In this document: in pieces, positions 1-9,197 of the stretch
How the letters are laid out: each line of letters starts with the position of its first letter
Position numbering within the stretch: position 1 is the stretch's first letter
Source of the DNA: Pandoraea anapnoica
GTDB lineage: Bacteria > Pseudomonadota > Gammaproteobacteria > Burkholderiales > Burkholderiaceae
Reading direction: 5' to 3'
DNA length: 64,000 nt
NCBI RefSeq assembly: GCF_902459765.1
Contig: NZ_CABPSP010000001.1
Coordinates: forward strand, 496,001-560,000
Position numbers and translations under genes: made by a program
The notes under the pieces: model-generated
What the model saw: only the letters and a program-made list of their open reading frames with translations
Told to the model about the DNA's origin: nothing
Databases searched by the model: none

Positions 1-855
1 CAAGGTCTCGCAACGGTGCTCGCCGCCGGTGTTTCCGCACTGCTGAGCCTGCTGCTCACCGCCGACCAACTGAGCGCATGGGGCTGGCGTATCGCCTTCG
101 CAGTCGGTCTGCTCATCGGCCCGGTTGGTCTGTACATTCGTCGCAACATCGACGAAACCGCCGACTTCAAGAAGCTCGGCGAAAAGCAACGCGAGAAGTC
201 GCCGCTGCGCGAAGTGTTCGGGCGTGACCGCGCCAACATGCTGCTCGGCGCAGGCGTTGTGGCAGCGGCCACCGCGTTCAATTACGTCCACAAGCTCTAC
301 ATGCCGACGTATGCCGTCAAGCAACTGCACATTCCGGCGACGTCGTCGTTCATCGGTGCGGTCGTGACCGGCGTGATGCTCATGATTGCTGCGCCCGTTG
401 TCGGCCATCTTTCGGACCGCTTCGGCCGTATTCGCGTGATGCTCTACGCGCTGATCGCCGTGGGCGTGACGACCTATCCGTTGTTCGTGCTGCTCAACCG
501 TTATCCGACGTTCCAGACGCTGCTGCTGGTGCAGGCACTGGTCGGTCTGCTGATCGCCGTGAGCCTCGCCCCGCTGCCCGCCCTGCTGGCGGACATCTTC
601 CCGACGAGCACGCGTGGCACCGGTCTGGCGCTGTCGTACAACTTCTCGGTCACGCTGTTCGGCGGCTTTGCCCCGCTGATCGTGACCTGGCTGATCGACG
701 CCACGCAGAACAAGCTCGCACCGAGCTTCTACGTGATGGCAACGGCAGTACTCAGCGTGACGGCCGTGACGGCGCTGGCCCGACGTGTGCGTGCTGGCAA
801 GATCGCCGGGCTGACGAGCCAGCCGCACGCCTCGCCGCGTGCGACCAAGGCCTAA
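1..855 (+). CDS. MHS-family MFS transporter, 5'-truncated by window edge
   Basis: The frame is open from the first base, so the start lies outside the window and about 284 C-terminal residues are visible. The residues WGWRIAF..GLLIGPVGLYIRRNIDET, just after the sixth membrane helix, are typical of the metabolite:H+ symporter (MHS, ProP-like) branch of the major facilitator superfamily. A second signature, GHLSDRFGRIR, is the MFS loop motif. Roughly six further hydrophobic helices follow. The protein should be an inner-membrane proton symporter for a small carboxylate or zwitterion; substrate cannot be read from sequence. It lies 118 bp upstream of a deacylase gene on the same strand with a terminator-like hairpin between them. 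It resembles the transporter at 57681-59045. Confidence 0.88.
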   Translation, partial: QGLATVLAAGVSALLSLLLTADQLSAWGWRIAFAVGLLIGPVGLYIRRNIDETADFKKLGEKQREKSPLREVFGRDRANMLLGAGVVAAATAFNYVHKLYMPTYAVKQLHIPATSSFIGAVVTGVMLMIAAPVVGHLSDRFGRIRVMLYALIAVGVTTYPLFVLLNRYPTFQTLLLVQALVGLLIAVSLAPLPALLADIFPTSTRGTGLALSYNFSVTLFGGFAPLIVTWLIDATQNKLAPSFYVMATAVLSVTAVTALARRVRAGKIAGLTSQPHASPRATKA

Positions 856-904
856 GGTTCGATTACGTAGTCCCGATATTCGATGTACTGATTTGAGCCG
901 CAAC

Positions 905-947
905 GACGACGTCCGCCAATCCCCTAGGCAACGTCGTCTCTTTTTTT
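905..947 (+). terminator. Intrinsic terminator between transporter and deacylase genes
   Basis: GACGACGT (905-912) pairs with ACGTCGTC (931-938), followed by TC and seven T residues (941-947). The loop is 18 nt, so the hairpin is not very strong. It ends 26 bp before the next start codon, so the downstream gene depends on read-through or on its own promoter. Confidence 0.6.
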
Positions 948-973
948 GCGGCATCCCTTGCGGAGCTTTACTC

Positions 974-1954
974 ATGACCACGCTCGAAGCGATTCGCGCC
1001 GCCCTGCCGGCGTACCCCATCGAAGTCTCGTTCCCCGATATCGCCCGCTGGCGCGAAGGCAACACCGGCATCGACTATCTGCACACGTTCGATAGCGGCA
1101 AGCCCGGCAAGCACGTGATGATTCTCGCACTCACGCACGGCAACGAAGTGAGCGGCGCCATCGCCGTCGACGCGCTGCTCGCATCGGGACTGCGTCCGTC
1201 GTCGGGCCGCTTGTCGCTGGGCTTTGGCAACATCGGTGCGTACGAACAGTTCAGCGCAGAGAATGCGGACGCCACGCGCTTTCTCGACGAAGACATGAAC
1301 CGTGTGTGGACGGCGTCGACGCTCGACGGCGAACGTCAGAGCCGTGAACTGACGCGCGCCCGTGCGATGCGTCCGTTCATCGATACGGTGGATTTGCTGC
1401 TCGACATCCATTCGATGCACGAAGCGTCGGCCCCGCTGATGATGACCGGTCCGCTGGAAAAGGCGATTGCGCTGGCGGCTGAACTCGGCACACCCGAGCA
1501 CGTCATCATCGACAAGGGCCACGCCAATGGCACGCGCATGCGCGATTACGGTGGCTTTGGCGATCCCGCCAGCCCGAAGAACGCGCTGCTCATCGAGACG
1601 GGCCAGCACTTCGCCAAGAGCGCGCGCGATGTGGCGCTCGACAGCGCGGCTCGCTTCCTGTTGCATGCGGGTGTTGTGGCTGAGGCCGACGTCGCCCCGT
1701 TCCTCACGCAAACGCCCGCGCGTCAGAAGTTTGTGGAAATCACGCAGCCGGTCGTGGCGCGTTCGATGAACTTCCGCTTCTCGCAGCCGTTCACGGGACT
1801 GGAAGTGATCGAGAAGGCAGGCACCGAAATCGCCCGCGATGGCGACGAAGTGATCGTCACGCCGTACGACAACTGTGTGATCGTGCAGCCGTCGATGCGT
1901 CACCTCGGGGTGAACGTCACGATGATGCGTCTGGGACGTTTGCTGGATCGGTAA
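974..1954 (+). CDS. AstE/AspA-family zinc deacylase (succinylglutamate desuccinylase/aspartoacylase-like)
   Basis: A 326-residue cytoplasmic M14-type zinc hydrolase expected to cut an N-acyl group from an amino acid. The zinc ligands are visible: His55 and Glu58 in THGNE and His146 in DIHS. DMNR (residues 107-110) matches the substrate-binding DLNR of aspartoacylases. The ATG at 974 is chosen because GGAG lies nine bases ahead; a longer in-frame extension upstream runs through the terminator and has no family similarity. The preceding gene is an MHS transporter, suggesting uptake followed by deacylation of an acylated amino acid. The exact substrate (N-acetyl-aspartate, succinylglutamate or other) is unknown; no arginine succinyltransferase genes are nearby, so a role as astE is doubtful. 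Confidence 0.85.
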   Translation: MTTLEAIRAALPAYPIEVSFPDIARWREGNTGIDYLHTFDSGKPGKHVMILALTHGNEVSGAIAVDALLASGLRPSSGRLSLGFGNIGAYEQFSAENADATRFLDEDMNRVWTASTLDGERQSRELTRARAMRPFIDTVDLLLDIHSMHEASAPLMMTGPLEKAIALAAELGTPEHVIIDKGHANGTRMRDYGGFGDPASPKNALLIETGQHFAKSARDVALDSAARFLLHAGVVAEADVAPFLTQTPARQKFVEITQPVVARSMNFRFSQPFTGLEVIEKAGTEIARDGDEVIVTPYDNCVIVQPSMRHLGVNVTMMRLGRLLDR

Positions 1955-1985
1955 GACGGACGTTAGTTGCTGAGCAATTCCGCAA

Positions 1986-2012
1986 GGGCCGAGGATTCCC
2001 TCGGCCCTTTTT
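1986..2012 (+). terminator. Intrinsic terminator of the deacylase gene
   Basis: GGGCCGAGG (1986-1994), loop ATTC, CCTCGGCCC (1999-2007), then TTTTT: a perfect 9-bp stem with a four-base loop and a T tract. It also sits between convergent genes. Confidence 0.92.
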
Positions 2013-2029
2013 CGTGGGTATCGGAACGT

Positions 2030-3478
2030 TCAGAACGTCCCGACGAGCGAGCCGACGGCGATGACGGCGACGAGCGCGATCAGCGCACTGACGATGCTCG
2101 TCATGACGATGTCGAAGTAGCTCTCGCGGTGCGTGCTGCCGCACACCGCCAGCAACGTGACGACCGCGCCGTTGTGCGGCAGGCTGTCGAGCGTGCCGGA
2201 CGCCATCACGGCCACACGGTGCATCAGCGCGGGATCGATGCCGTGCTGTGCCGCGAGGCTGACATAGGCGGGACCGAGCGCGTCGAGGGCAATCGTGAGG
2301 CCGCCCGAGGCGGAGCCGGTGATGGCAGCGAGCAGGTTGGCGGAAAGCGCCAGCGAAACGAGCGGACCGCCGTCGATGGACAGCACCCAGTCGCGTACCA
2401 GCTCGAAGCCGGGTAGCGCGGCAATCACGCCGCCATAGCCCACCAGACTCGCCGTACACATGATCGGCAGGACGGACGCGTTTGCACCTGCGTCCATCGT
2501 CTTGCGTAACGCGGGCAGGCGTCTCCATTGCAGGATCACGAGCACGAGGATCGCGCTCGCGAGTGCGACGCATACTCCCCACACCCCCGCCACGCTTTGC
2601 AGCGTGATGCCGCCCCATCTCGGCTCGGCGAGAAAGCTCGCGTTCAGACGCGGGAAGACGATCACGTTCATCACGAAGTTGCCGCCGATCACGACGAGCA
2701 GCGGCAAGGCGGCCGTCAGGATGCCCGGCAGCGCATCGTTGCGATGACCGGCTTCGATTTCCGCAGGATCGAATTCGCGCGCCACGCTGGCGCGTTCACG
2801 CACGACCGTCGGGTCCGCTTTCTTATCCCACACTTCGTTTTCCGCGTAACCGTGGCCTGCGCGACGCGCCTGTCCCTCTCGCCACGACAGCCACCAGAGG
2901 CCCACGCCGAGCATGATGGCCGAGGCCATCAGCCCCAGCCCCGGTGCGGCAAAGGGCGTGGTGCCGAAGAAGGGCATCGGAATGGCGTTCTGGATGGCAG
3001 GCGTGCCGGGCATTGCGGACATCGTGAAGGTGGACGTCCCCAAGGCAATCGCAGCGGGCATCAGTCGCACGGGAATGTTGGCTTCACGGAACAGCGCGTG
3101 CGCCATCGGTGCGAGGACGAAGAACGCCACGAAGAGACTCACGCCGCCGTACGTGACGAGCGCGCCGCCGAGCACCACCGCGAACATCGCGCGACGTGAA
3201 CCCAGCTTGTCCGTGAGAAACGCGGCGATGGCGCGTACGGCCCCGCTGTCCTCCATCAACTTACCGAACAAGGCCCCGAGCAGGAACAGCGGGAAGAACT
3301 GCGCAATGAAGCGCGCGGCGTTCTGCATGAACGTCTGCGTCCAGTGTGCAAGGACGGGTTCGCCCGACAGCGCCGCAGCGAGCATGGCGGCGGCCGGGGC
3401 GAGCAGCAGGACGCTCCAACCGCGATAGGCCAGCCAGACGAGCAGCGCCAGGCCGATAAGAATGCCAGCAAGCTCCAT
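2030..3478 (-). CDS. GntP-family permease
   Basis: A 482-residue, very hydrophobic protein with about 12 membrane segments. The pattern LLLAPAAAMLAAALSGEP near the N-terminus, a central GTSTFTMSAMPGTPAIQN loop and a C-terminal SGTLDSLPHNGAVVTLL loop are characteristic of the gluconate:H+ symporter (GntP) family and related hydroxy-acid permeases. The ATG directly follows the stop of the patatin-like gene (TGAATG), so the pair is translationally coupled. Homologous pairs in Burkholderiaceae are often linked to 3-hydroxybutyrate metabolism, so 3-hydroxybutyrate is a plausible substrate; that is inference, and no bdh gene is next to it here. Confidence 0.85.
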   Translation of the reverse strand: MELAGILIGLALLVWLAYRGWSVLLLAPAAAMLAAALSGEPVLAHWTQTFMQNAARFIAQFFPLFLLGALFGKLMEDSGAVRAIAAFLTDKLGSRRAMFAVVLGGALVTYGGVSLFVAFFVLAPMAHALFREANIPVRLMPAAIALGTSTFTMSAMPGTPAIQNAIPMPFFGTTPFAAPGLGLMASAIMLGVGLWWLSWREGQARRAGHGYAENEVWDKKADPTVVRERASVAREFDPAEIEAGHRNDALPGILTAALPLLVVIGGNFVMNVIVFPRLNASFLAEPRWGGITLQSVAGVWGVCVALASAILVLVILQWRRLPALRKTMDAGANASVLPIMCTASLVGYGGVIAALPGFELVRDWVLSIDGGPLVSLALSANLLAAITGSASGGLTIALDALGPAYVSLAAQHGIDPALMHRVAVMASGTLDSLPHNGAVVTLLAVCGSTHRESYFDIVMTSIVSALIALVAVIAVGSLVGTF

Positions 3479-4633
3479 TCAGAGGGTCTCCTGCAGCGCA
3501 TCGAGATCGAGCGAGGAGCGTTTGCCCAGATCGGCGCCGTGTTCGTGCAGGAAGGCGTCGGCGCAGCGACGGCCCTCGTCGCGCAACATCACGAGGAAGT
3601 CCCATTCCGCCGAGAGCTTGGACGAGTAGCCGAGTGTCGTCATCATGTCGCTCGCGATCCGGTGCATGCGCATCTGCGCCCATCGCTTGCCTTCGTCACT
3701 CCCGGCATCCACGACCTGACGCAGCACCGCGATCATGCGCAACTCTTTGAGCAGCGTGGCGTTGAAGGAGACTTCGTTGACGCGATTAAGAATCTCGCGG
3801 GCCGAACGCGGTACCTCATTGCGTTCGACCGGATTGACCTGCACAAGGATGGTGTCGCACGACACGGTCTCGCGCACCAGCGGCGTGATCGACGGATTGC
3901 CCGCGTAACCGCCGTCCCAGTAGGGCTCGCCATCGATCTCGACGGCGCGATACAACATGGGCAGGCAGGCTGAGGCGAGCAGGACGTCAGGAGTGATCTC
4001 GGCGTTGCGGAAGACGCGACCTCGTCCGGTATGCACGTTGGTCGCTGTGATGAAGAGTTGAATCGCGTTGGCGTCGGCGGTTCCGGAGATGCCGTCGAAG
4101 TCGATGTGATCGGCCAGCAGGCGGCGCAGCGGGTTGAATTCGAGCGGCGCGAGGTCGTAGGGGGACACGACGCGGGCGGCGAGATCGAAGAACATGAAGA
4201 ACGGCGAGTTATCGAGCGACCAGCGCCCGAGCACGATGTCGAGCGGCGTGCGACGCAACGGGCTGAAGCGTCCAGCATGCGCGACATCTCGCCAGAACTG
4301 TTCCAGCGCACCGCGTGCCGCATCGGGGCCGCCGCGTGCGTAACCGGTCGCAAGCACTGCGGCATTCATCGCACCAGCGGAGGTGCCGGAAATGCCCTCG
4401 ATGCGGAAGGGGGCGTTGTCGGTGTCGTGAGAAACGGCTTCGAGCAGCCGGTCCAGCACGCCCCAGGTGAATGCGCCATGTGCGCCGCCGCCTTGCAGGG
4501 CGAGATCGACGGGGAGCGGGCCGCGGGAGGTGGCGCGTGCGCCGGACGGTGCGCGTGTGGCGCTAGCGGTCCGGCCAGATCGTGCGGCGGGGAGCGGTGG
4601 CTGCACCCGCGAGGTGGATTCGGAGCGTGGCAT
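3479..4633 (-). CDS. Patatin-like phospholipase/esterase
   Basis: 384 residues. The patatin Ser-Asp dyad is complete: oxyanion glycine loop GGGAHGAF (residues 48-55), nucleophile Ser85 in GTSAG, and Asp240 in DGGY. A C-terminal region of about 100 residues with LLKELRMIAVLRQVVD is like DUF3734, usual in this bacterial subgroup. The first 40 residues are Arg/Ser/Pro-rich and probably disordered; no signal peptide is evident. Likely an intracellular lipid acyl hydrolase or an esterase acting on hydroxyalkanoate material. It is first in a two-gene unit with the GntP-type permease and shares no spacing with it. Confidence 0.88.
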   Translation of the reverse strand: MPRSESTSRVQPPLPAARSGRTASATRAPSGARATSRGPLPVDLALQGGGAHGAFTWGVLDRLLEAVSHDTDNAPFRIEGISGTSAGAMNAAVLATGYARGGPDAARGALEQFWRDVAHAGRFSPLRRTPLDIVLGRWSLDNSPFFMFFDLAARVVSPYDLAPLEFNPLRRLLADHIDFDGISGTADANAIQLFITATNVHTGRGRVFRNAEITPDVLLASACLPMLYRAVEIDGEPYWDGGYAGNPSITPLVRETVSCDTILVQVNPVERNEVPRSAREILNRVNEVSFNATLLKELRMIAVLRQVVDAGSDEGKRWAQMRMHRIASDMMTTLGYSSKLSAEWDFLVMLRDEGRRCADAFLHEHGADLGKRSSLDLDALQETL

Positions 4634-4740
4634 GATCCCTCGGCGATGCGGCGTCGCGCCGGTGGGCGTCAGCCGCGGGAGTCGTTACGAGAGTACGGTT
4701 GCAGAAGGTACGCAGTTTGCGCTGCAACATAACCACTGTC

Positions 4741-5160
4741 TCAGATAACCGTGAAATGGGCAACCTCGCCATCGGTGCCAACGTCGGCGAGGTCCTGCGA
4801 CGGTTTGCCGCGACGCAGACTCAACTGCGCGAGCACGTCTGCATGCTGGTTGCCCCAGCGGTACAGCATCTCGATCGGCTCGATGAAAAGCTCGCCGAGC
4901 GGCGTCAGCGAGTATTCGACCTTGGGCGGCACCACGGGATACACCTCGCGATGAATCAGGCCATCGCGCTCAAGCTCGCGCAGCGTTTGCGTGAGCATCT
5001 TCTTCGAAATGCCCGGCAGACGGCGCTGGAGTTCGCCTGTGCGTGTCGTACCGCACTGCAACGCGTAGAGCACCATGCTCGTCCACTTCACGCTGAAGAG
5101 CTCCAGCACGCGGCGCGGCACGCAGGTTTCCTCGAAAACGAAGGGTTCGGGTTTGCTCAT
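4741..5160 (-). CDS. HxlR-family transcriptional regulator
   Basis: A 139-residue winged-helix protein. The features CVPRRVLELFSVKW, FSVKWTSMVLYAL, RRLPGISKKMLTQTLRELERDGLI and VEYSLTPLG follow the HxlR family order, with the N-terminal Cys (residue 13 from this start) conserved in redox- or electrophile-sensing members such as YodB. The start at 5160 (MSKPEPF) matches family length; an eight-residue upstream extension is open. It is divergent from a luciferase-like flavin oxidoreductase and probably represses that gene and itself. Confidence 0.9.
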   Translation of the reverse strand: MSKPEPFVFEETCVPRRVLELFSVKWTSMVLYALQCGTTRTGELQRRLPGISKKMLTQTLRELERDGLIHREVYPVVPPKVEYSLTPLGELFIEPIEMLYRWGNQHADVLAQLSLRRGKPSQDLADVGTDGEVAHFTVI

Positions 5161-5242
5161 GGTAACCAAATGGTGACTATTCAACTAAAAGGTGCCTACT
5201 GGGGATTTTGACCCTTCGTCACTATACTTTGGCACCATAGTG
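5161..5242. promoter_or_regulatory. Candidate HxlR operator region
   Basis: The divergent intergenic region has an inverted repeat CACTAT (5220-5225), 11-bp spacer, ATAGTG (5237-5242), overlapping a -10-like TATACT (5224-5229). Nearer the regulator are two similar direct decamers, GGTGACTATT (5172-5181) and GGTGCCTACT (5191-5200). HxlR proteins bind ACTA/TAGT-type dyads, so the inverted repeat is the better operator candidate. Confidence 0.5.
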
Positions 5243-5325
5243 CGCGTCACCTGGAGTGCGTCGATCAAACGCGATCTGGCACCGACCAACCGGCGGGCGA
5301 CGCGCGCAAGCTAACGGAGAACCCC

Positions 5326-6327
5326 ATGAGCAGTTTGTCGAAAACGGCTATCTCGATGCTGGATCTGGTGCCGGTGCGCGCTGGCGGCACGGTGGCTGAA
5401 GCCCTGAAGCAGTCCACGGAACTGGCCCAGCATGTCGAGCGTCTGGGCTTTACGCGTTTCTGGCTTGCGGAACACCACAACATGGATGGCATCGCCAGTT
5501 CCGCCACCGCGTTGCTGATCGGGCACATTGCCGACAAGACGTCGCGTATTCGCGTCGGTTCAGGTGGCGTGATGCTGCCGAATCACCCGCCGCTGGTCGT
5601 CGCCGAGAACTTCGGCACGCTCGCCGCGTTATACCCGGGACGCATCGACCTGGGCCTCGGACGCGCGCCGGGTGCCGATCAGGCGACGATGCGCGCACTG
5701 CGACGCGACCGTCTCGGCAATGGCGATGACTTCCCGGAACAGGTGGCCGAGTTGCGCGCGCTGCTCGCACCGTCGCAACCGGGGCAAAGACTGGTCGCCA
5801 CGCCGGGCGCGGGCAGCGACATTCCTGTGTGGCTGCTGGGGTCATCGCTGTACTCGGCGCAGCTCGCGGCGCATCTCGGGCTGCCGTACGCCTTCGCATC
5901 GCACTTCGCGCCGCGTTTCCTGTTCGATGCGATCCGCATCTATCGCGAGATGTTCCGCCCGTCAGCCGTGCTCGATAAGCCGTACGTGATGGTTGGCGCA
6001 CCTGTCGTCGCCGCGCCGACGGACGAGGAGGCGAAATTCCTCGCGACCTCGTCGCAGCAAAAGATCCTGGCACTGATGCGTGGGCAGAGCCTGAAGTTGC
6101 AGCCGCCGGTAAGCGATATGGACGAGCGCTGGGATCCGGCGGAGCAGCACTCGGTGGAGGCGTTCCTCGGCGTGGCCGTCGTCGGCGGGCCGGAGCGCAT
6201 CAAATCAGGCCTGTCCGCTCTCGTCGAGCGCACGCAAGCCGACGAACTGATGCTCGTGACCGACATCTACGATCCGGCGCTTCGCCTGCGTTCGTGCGAC
6301 ATCGTCGCATCCGTCTGCAAGGGCTAA
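5326..6327 (+). CDS. LLM-class (luciferase-like) flavin oxidoreductase
   Basis: 333 residues, matching single-chain bacterial luciferase-like monooxygenases of the YhbW/MsnO8 type. Visible hallmarks are ISMLDLVPV at the N-terminus, [15 protein letters not shown] (residues 40-54), [21 protein letters not shown] and [11 protein letters not shown]. The ATG follows GGAGAACCCC. Expected to use FMNH2 from a separate reductase to oxidise or reduce an unknown substrate. Pairing with an HxlR regulator suggests induction by an electrophile or quinone; this is inference. Confidence 0.88.
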   Translation: MSSLSKTAISMLDLVPVRAGGTVAEALKQSTELAQHVERLGFTRFWLAEHHNMDGIASSATALLIGHIADKTSRIRVGSGGVMLPNHPPLVVAENFGTLAALYPGRIDLGLGRAPGADQATMRALRRDRLGNGDDFPEQVAELRALLAPSQPGQRLVATPGAGSDIPVWLLGSSLYSAQLAAHLGLPYAFASHFAPRFLFDAIRIYREMFRPSAVLDKPYVMVGAPVVAAPTDEEAKFLATSSQQKILALMRGQSLKLQPPVSDMDERWDPAEQHSVEAFLGVAVVGGPERIKSGLSALVERTQADELMLVTDIYDPALRLRSCDIVASVCKG

Positions 6328-6391
6328 GCGCTCATCCAGCGCAAAGGCTGTGCCGCAGACGGTGCCGGATGGGACGGGGGCGACCGATGCG

Positions 6392-7660
6392 CTAGCGGAA
6401 TCGCCCGATGGAGAACGGTGAGAGGTCGATGGACGGCCGCTCGCCGCTCACCAGCCCGGCGATCGTGCATCCTGTGGAGGCTGCCGCCGTGAGCCCTACA
6501 TGGCCATGTCCGAAGGCGTAGAAGGCATTCGGCACTTTCGACGCCGCCCCCAGCACCGGTAGCGAATCCGGCGTGCTCGGGCGAAAACCCTGCCAGCGTG
6601 CACCGTCGACCGATTGCGTCGACTTCACGCCCTGCACCGCGCCAGGGAACATCTTGTGAAGCTGGCCCAGCAGCAGATCGGCACGTCGCCAATTCGGCGG
6701 CGCTTGCAGCCCTGCCAGCTCGACCGTGCCTGCCCCGCGAAGGCGGCCGTTCATCGGCGTCGCAAACAACTTTCCCTCCGCCCACATTACGGGACGCGAC
6801 GGCATCTCGTGCGGCGTGGGAATCTCCACGTGATAGCCGCGCTCGGTGTCGAAGACGATGCTGTCGCCCAACTGCTGCACGAAGGGCGCCGACCACGCGC
6901 CGGCCGCGACGACGACGGCGCTTGCGGCTTCGCGCCCCTTGTCGGTATGCACTGCCACGGCCTGTGCGCCGTTGGTCTCGATGGCTGTCGCAGCGGCATC
7001 GACGAGGCGTCCGCCCCGCGCCACCACCTGAGCGGTCAGACGCGCCAGCAACGCGCCCGGGTCCGACGTGTGCCCTGTCTCGCTGATATAACGCGCGCCG
7101 ATGAAATCGTTCGAGAGCGTGGGTTCGAACTCGCGAAGCGCTCCGGCGTCCAGCGTTTCAATCTGCACGCCGTTGTCACGCCGCAAGGCCATGCCGCCTT
7201 CATCGCCTGCCATGCCGCTCTGACTGGAGTAGGCAATGAGATACCCGCGACGGGTCACGAGGTCGTTGGCGTTGGCATCGTCAAGCAAAGGTTGATAGGC
7301 GTCGAGTGCCGGGCCGAGCAGGGCGCGCAACGCGCGTGCCTGTTGTGCCACCCGCGCGGGCTGACTCGCTGCGATAAAGCGCATCAACCACGGCACCATG
7401 CGAGGCAAATAGCCCCAGCGAAGCACCAGCGGGCCATCCGGTTGCATCAGCCATCCCGGCACTTGCCAGAGCACACCCGGCATGGCGATAGGGACGACCG
7501 ACGAACCGTTGATACAACCGGCATTGCCCAGCGACGCCGCCTGACGCGCCGACTGCCGGTCGACGAGAGTCACGGCGTGCCCTGCGCGCTGAAGATATGC
7601 GGCGGTACACACGCCGACCAAACCGCCCCCGATAACGACGACGGGACGTGAATCGCTCAT
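6392..7660 (-). CDS. FAD-dependent D-amino-acid dehydrogenase (DadA-like)
   Basis: 422 residues with an N-terminal dinucleotide-binding fingerprint VVVIGGGLVGVCTAAYL (residues 7-23) and the SLGNAGCINGSS loop seen in DadA-type DAAO-fold enzymes. The C-terminal substrate/FAD region has RWQGFRPSTPDSLPVLG and FYAFGHGHVGLTAAA. Expected to deaminate D-amino acids, passing electrons to the respiratory chain at the inner face of the membrane. No alanine racemase or Lrp-type regulator adjoins, so I leave out the symbol; it could serve another amine or a hydroxyproline isomer. Confidence 0.85.
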   Translation of the reverse strand: MSDSRPVVVIGGGLVGVCTAAYLQRAGHAVTLVDRQSARQAASLGNAGCINGSSVVPIAMPGVLWQVPGWLMQPDGPLVLRWGYLPRMVPWLMRFIAASQPARVAQQARALRALLGPALDAYQPLLDDANANDLVTRRGYLIAYSSQSGMAGDEGGMALRRDNGVQIETLDAGALREFEPTLSNDFIGARYISETGHTSDPGALLARLTAQVVARGGRLVDAAATAIETNGAQAVAVHTDKGREAASAVVVAAGAWSAPFVQQLGDSIVFDTERGYHVEIPTPHEMPSRPVMWAEGKLFATPMNGRLRGAGTVELAGLQAPPNWRRADLLLGQLHKMFPGAVQGVKSTQSVDGARWQGFRPSTPDSLPVLGAASKVPNAFYAFGHGHVGLTAAASTGCTIAGLVSGERPSIDLSPFSIGRFR

Positions 7661-7770
7661 GAAGCCGTCCTGCGAAAATTCGAAAACACCTAGTGTACTG
7701 CGTCGAGCCTGCGCGACCGACGGCCCTCAAAATTCCCTTCCGTTCCCCCAGCCCACGCTCAGATCCGGCA

Positions 7771-8604
7771 TCAGATCATTTCCAGCGGACGTTTGCGTGA
7801 CGGCGCTTCGAAGTGGTGATCGAGCAGATTCAGTTCTTCGTCGCTCAGCTTGATGTCGTGCGCCGCACGGTTCGCACGCACGTGGGCCTCGGACCCGGCC
7901 TTCGGGATGGCGATGACGCCGGGACGGCTCAGCACCCAGGCCAGCGCAATCTGAAGCGGCTCGACGTGACGCTTTCGGGCGATCTCGCTAAGGACGCCGT
8001 TCGTCGGCAAGCGCCCTTGTTCGATAGGCGAGTAGGCCATCATCGGCAGTCGATTCGTCGCCAGCCACGGCATCAGGTCGTACTCGGGTCCGCGTCGCGA
8101 AAGATTGAATAGCACCTGATCCGTCGCGCACGCGGTGCCGCCCGGTGCGTCGAACAACTCGTCCATGTCGTCCGCATCGAAATTGCTCACTCCCCATTGG
8201 CGGATCTTGCCCGCGTCGATCAGCGCGTCGAAACCGGCGATCGTGTCTTCGAGCGGAACATCGCCGCGCCAATGCAAGAGGTACAAATCGATGCGGTCGG
8301 TACGCAGGCGCTTGAGGCTTCGTTCGCACGCCGCGATTACGCCACGTTGCGAGGCGTTATGCGGATACACCTTGCTCACGAGAAAAACCTCGTCGCGCAA
8401 GCCATCGAGCGCTTCGCCAACGAGGCTCTCCGTTGCGCCTTCGCCATACATCTCGGCGGTATCGATCAGCGTCATGCCAAGCGAAACACCCAGACGCAAC
8501 GCGGCAATCTCGTCGCGACGGCGCTCGGGCTTCTCACCCATCATCCATGTGCCCTGCCCGAGCACCGGCACGGTGTCGCCTTGGGGGAAAGTGATGTTTC
8601 GCAT
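7771..8604 (-). CDS. Aldo/keto reductase
   Basis: 277 residues. The catalytic tetrad is readable: Asp and Tyr in LIDTAEMYGEGATES, Lys in FLVSKVYP and His in LYLLHWRGD. The NADP-binding segment is VIAIPKAGSEAHVRAN. The start at 8604 is fixed by a strong AGGAGG seven bases upstream (CCTCCT at 8612-8617 on the + strand). Soluble NADPH-dependent carbonyl reductase of the AKR5-like bacterial type; the physiological substrate, perhaps methylglyoxal or other aldehydes, is not shown by context, and the gene appears to stand alone. Confidence 0.9.
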   Translation of the reverse strand: MRNITFPQGDTVPVLGQGTWMMGEKPERRRDEIAALRLGVSLGMTLIDTAEMYGEGATESLVGEALDGLRDEVFLVSKVYPHNASQRGVIAACERSLKRLRTDRIDLYLLHWRGDVPLEDTIAGFDALIDAGKIRQWGVSNFDADDMDELFDAPGGTACATDQVLFNLSRRGPEYDLMPWLATNRLPMMAYSPIEQGRLPTNGVLSEIARKRHVEPLQIALAWVLSRPGVIAIPKAGSEAHVRANRAAHDIKLSDEELNLLDHHFEAPSRKRPLEMI

Positions 8605-8944
8605 GATCTGTCCTCCTGGATTTTGATAAACATTATCTGCCTGCAAGTCGAGCCGTGACCAGTGCTGTGAGGGCTTCACGCAACACTTCAAGGTGTCGTC
8701 CTATCTTTTCGATCGGATTCGTCCTAGACACGGTGCAGACGTTGCCGCTTCTGCATTCGTGCGCCCATTCTCTCGGATAGTTCACAAACCTTTCATGGCA
8801 GTGTCGCGATAGGCTGATCTCACCGATGCACATCGCGAATGTTGCTCCGCAGCGAGACGGCTCGGTGATGGCTCCTGCGATGTGTGTCGGGTCCCGTTAA
8901 GCGAAGCGGACGAATCAAATGAAAGATGGGAAGGAGAGAAAAAG

Positions 8945-8992
8945 AAAGCCCCGCGAACGGGGCTTTAAAGGCCGGCCGGGCGTGCGCCGGCC
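8945..8992. terminator. Two consecutive hairpins in the gap before cytochrome b561
   Basis: In the 402-bp stretch 8605-9006, which otherwise shows no convincing gene, there are two perfect hairpins. AAAGCCCC (8945-8952) pairs with GGGGCTTT (8959-8966). GGCCGGC (8970-8976) pairs with GCCGGCC (8986-8992). The first resembles a bidirectional terminator; there is no long T tract. A consensus-strength AAGGAGGT follows directly at 8993-9000. Confidence 0.45.
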
Positions 8993-9006
8993 AAGGAGGT
9001 TCATCG

Positions 9007-9159
9007 ATGTGGAACCGCAGCGAGTTTGTGCGCCGAGGGGGTATTGTCGGCACAGTCGGACGATCGATGGGAAGGAGGAATCCGAATGTCGAGGAGAATT
9101 TTTGCGTAACAAAATGTGACGATTTGCAGCCTGTTCGCGTCGGGAGGCGAGCGCGATAA
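9007..9159 (+). CDS. Possible small ORF upstream of cytochrome b561
   Basis: A 50-codon frame whose ATG sits six bases after a full AAGGAGGT Shine-Dalgarno sequence (8993-9000). Its TAA overlaps an ATG at 9159 that is in frame with the cytochrome b561 gene (TAATG), a layout expected of translational coupling. The product is basic and has no membrane segment, signal peptide or family resemblance that I recognise. It could equally be a fortuitous frame behind a GC-rich hairpin; reading-frame composition is not clearly coding. Confidence 0.25.
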   Translation: MWNRSEFVRRGGIVGTVGRSMGRRNPNVEENFCVTKCDDLQPVRVGRRAR

Positions 9160-9197
9160 TGGGGGCTCGCCTAAAACAGCAGAGGAGTCCCCCCGAG

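Noticed and set aside
968-1903. 311-codon open frame antisense to the deacylase
   Set aside because: Sense strand carries the zinc motif, ribosome site and terminator; antisense is Arg/His-rich.
2030-4633. Polyhydroxybutyrate mobilisation operon
   Set aside because: Permease and patatin genes would fit, but no 3-hydroxybutyrate dehydrogenase, depolymerase or phasin gene is present, so the claim is not supported here.
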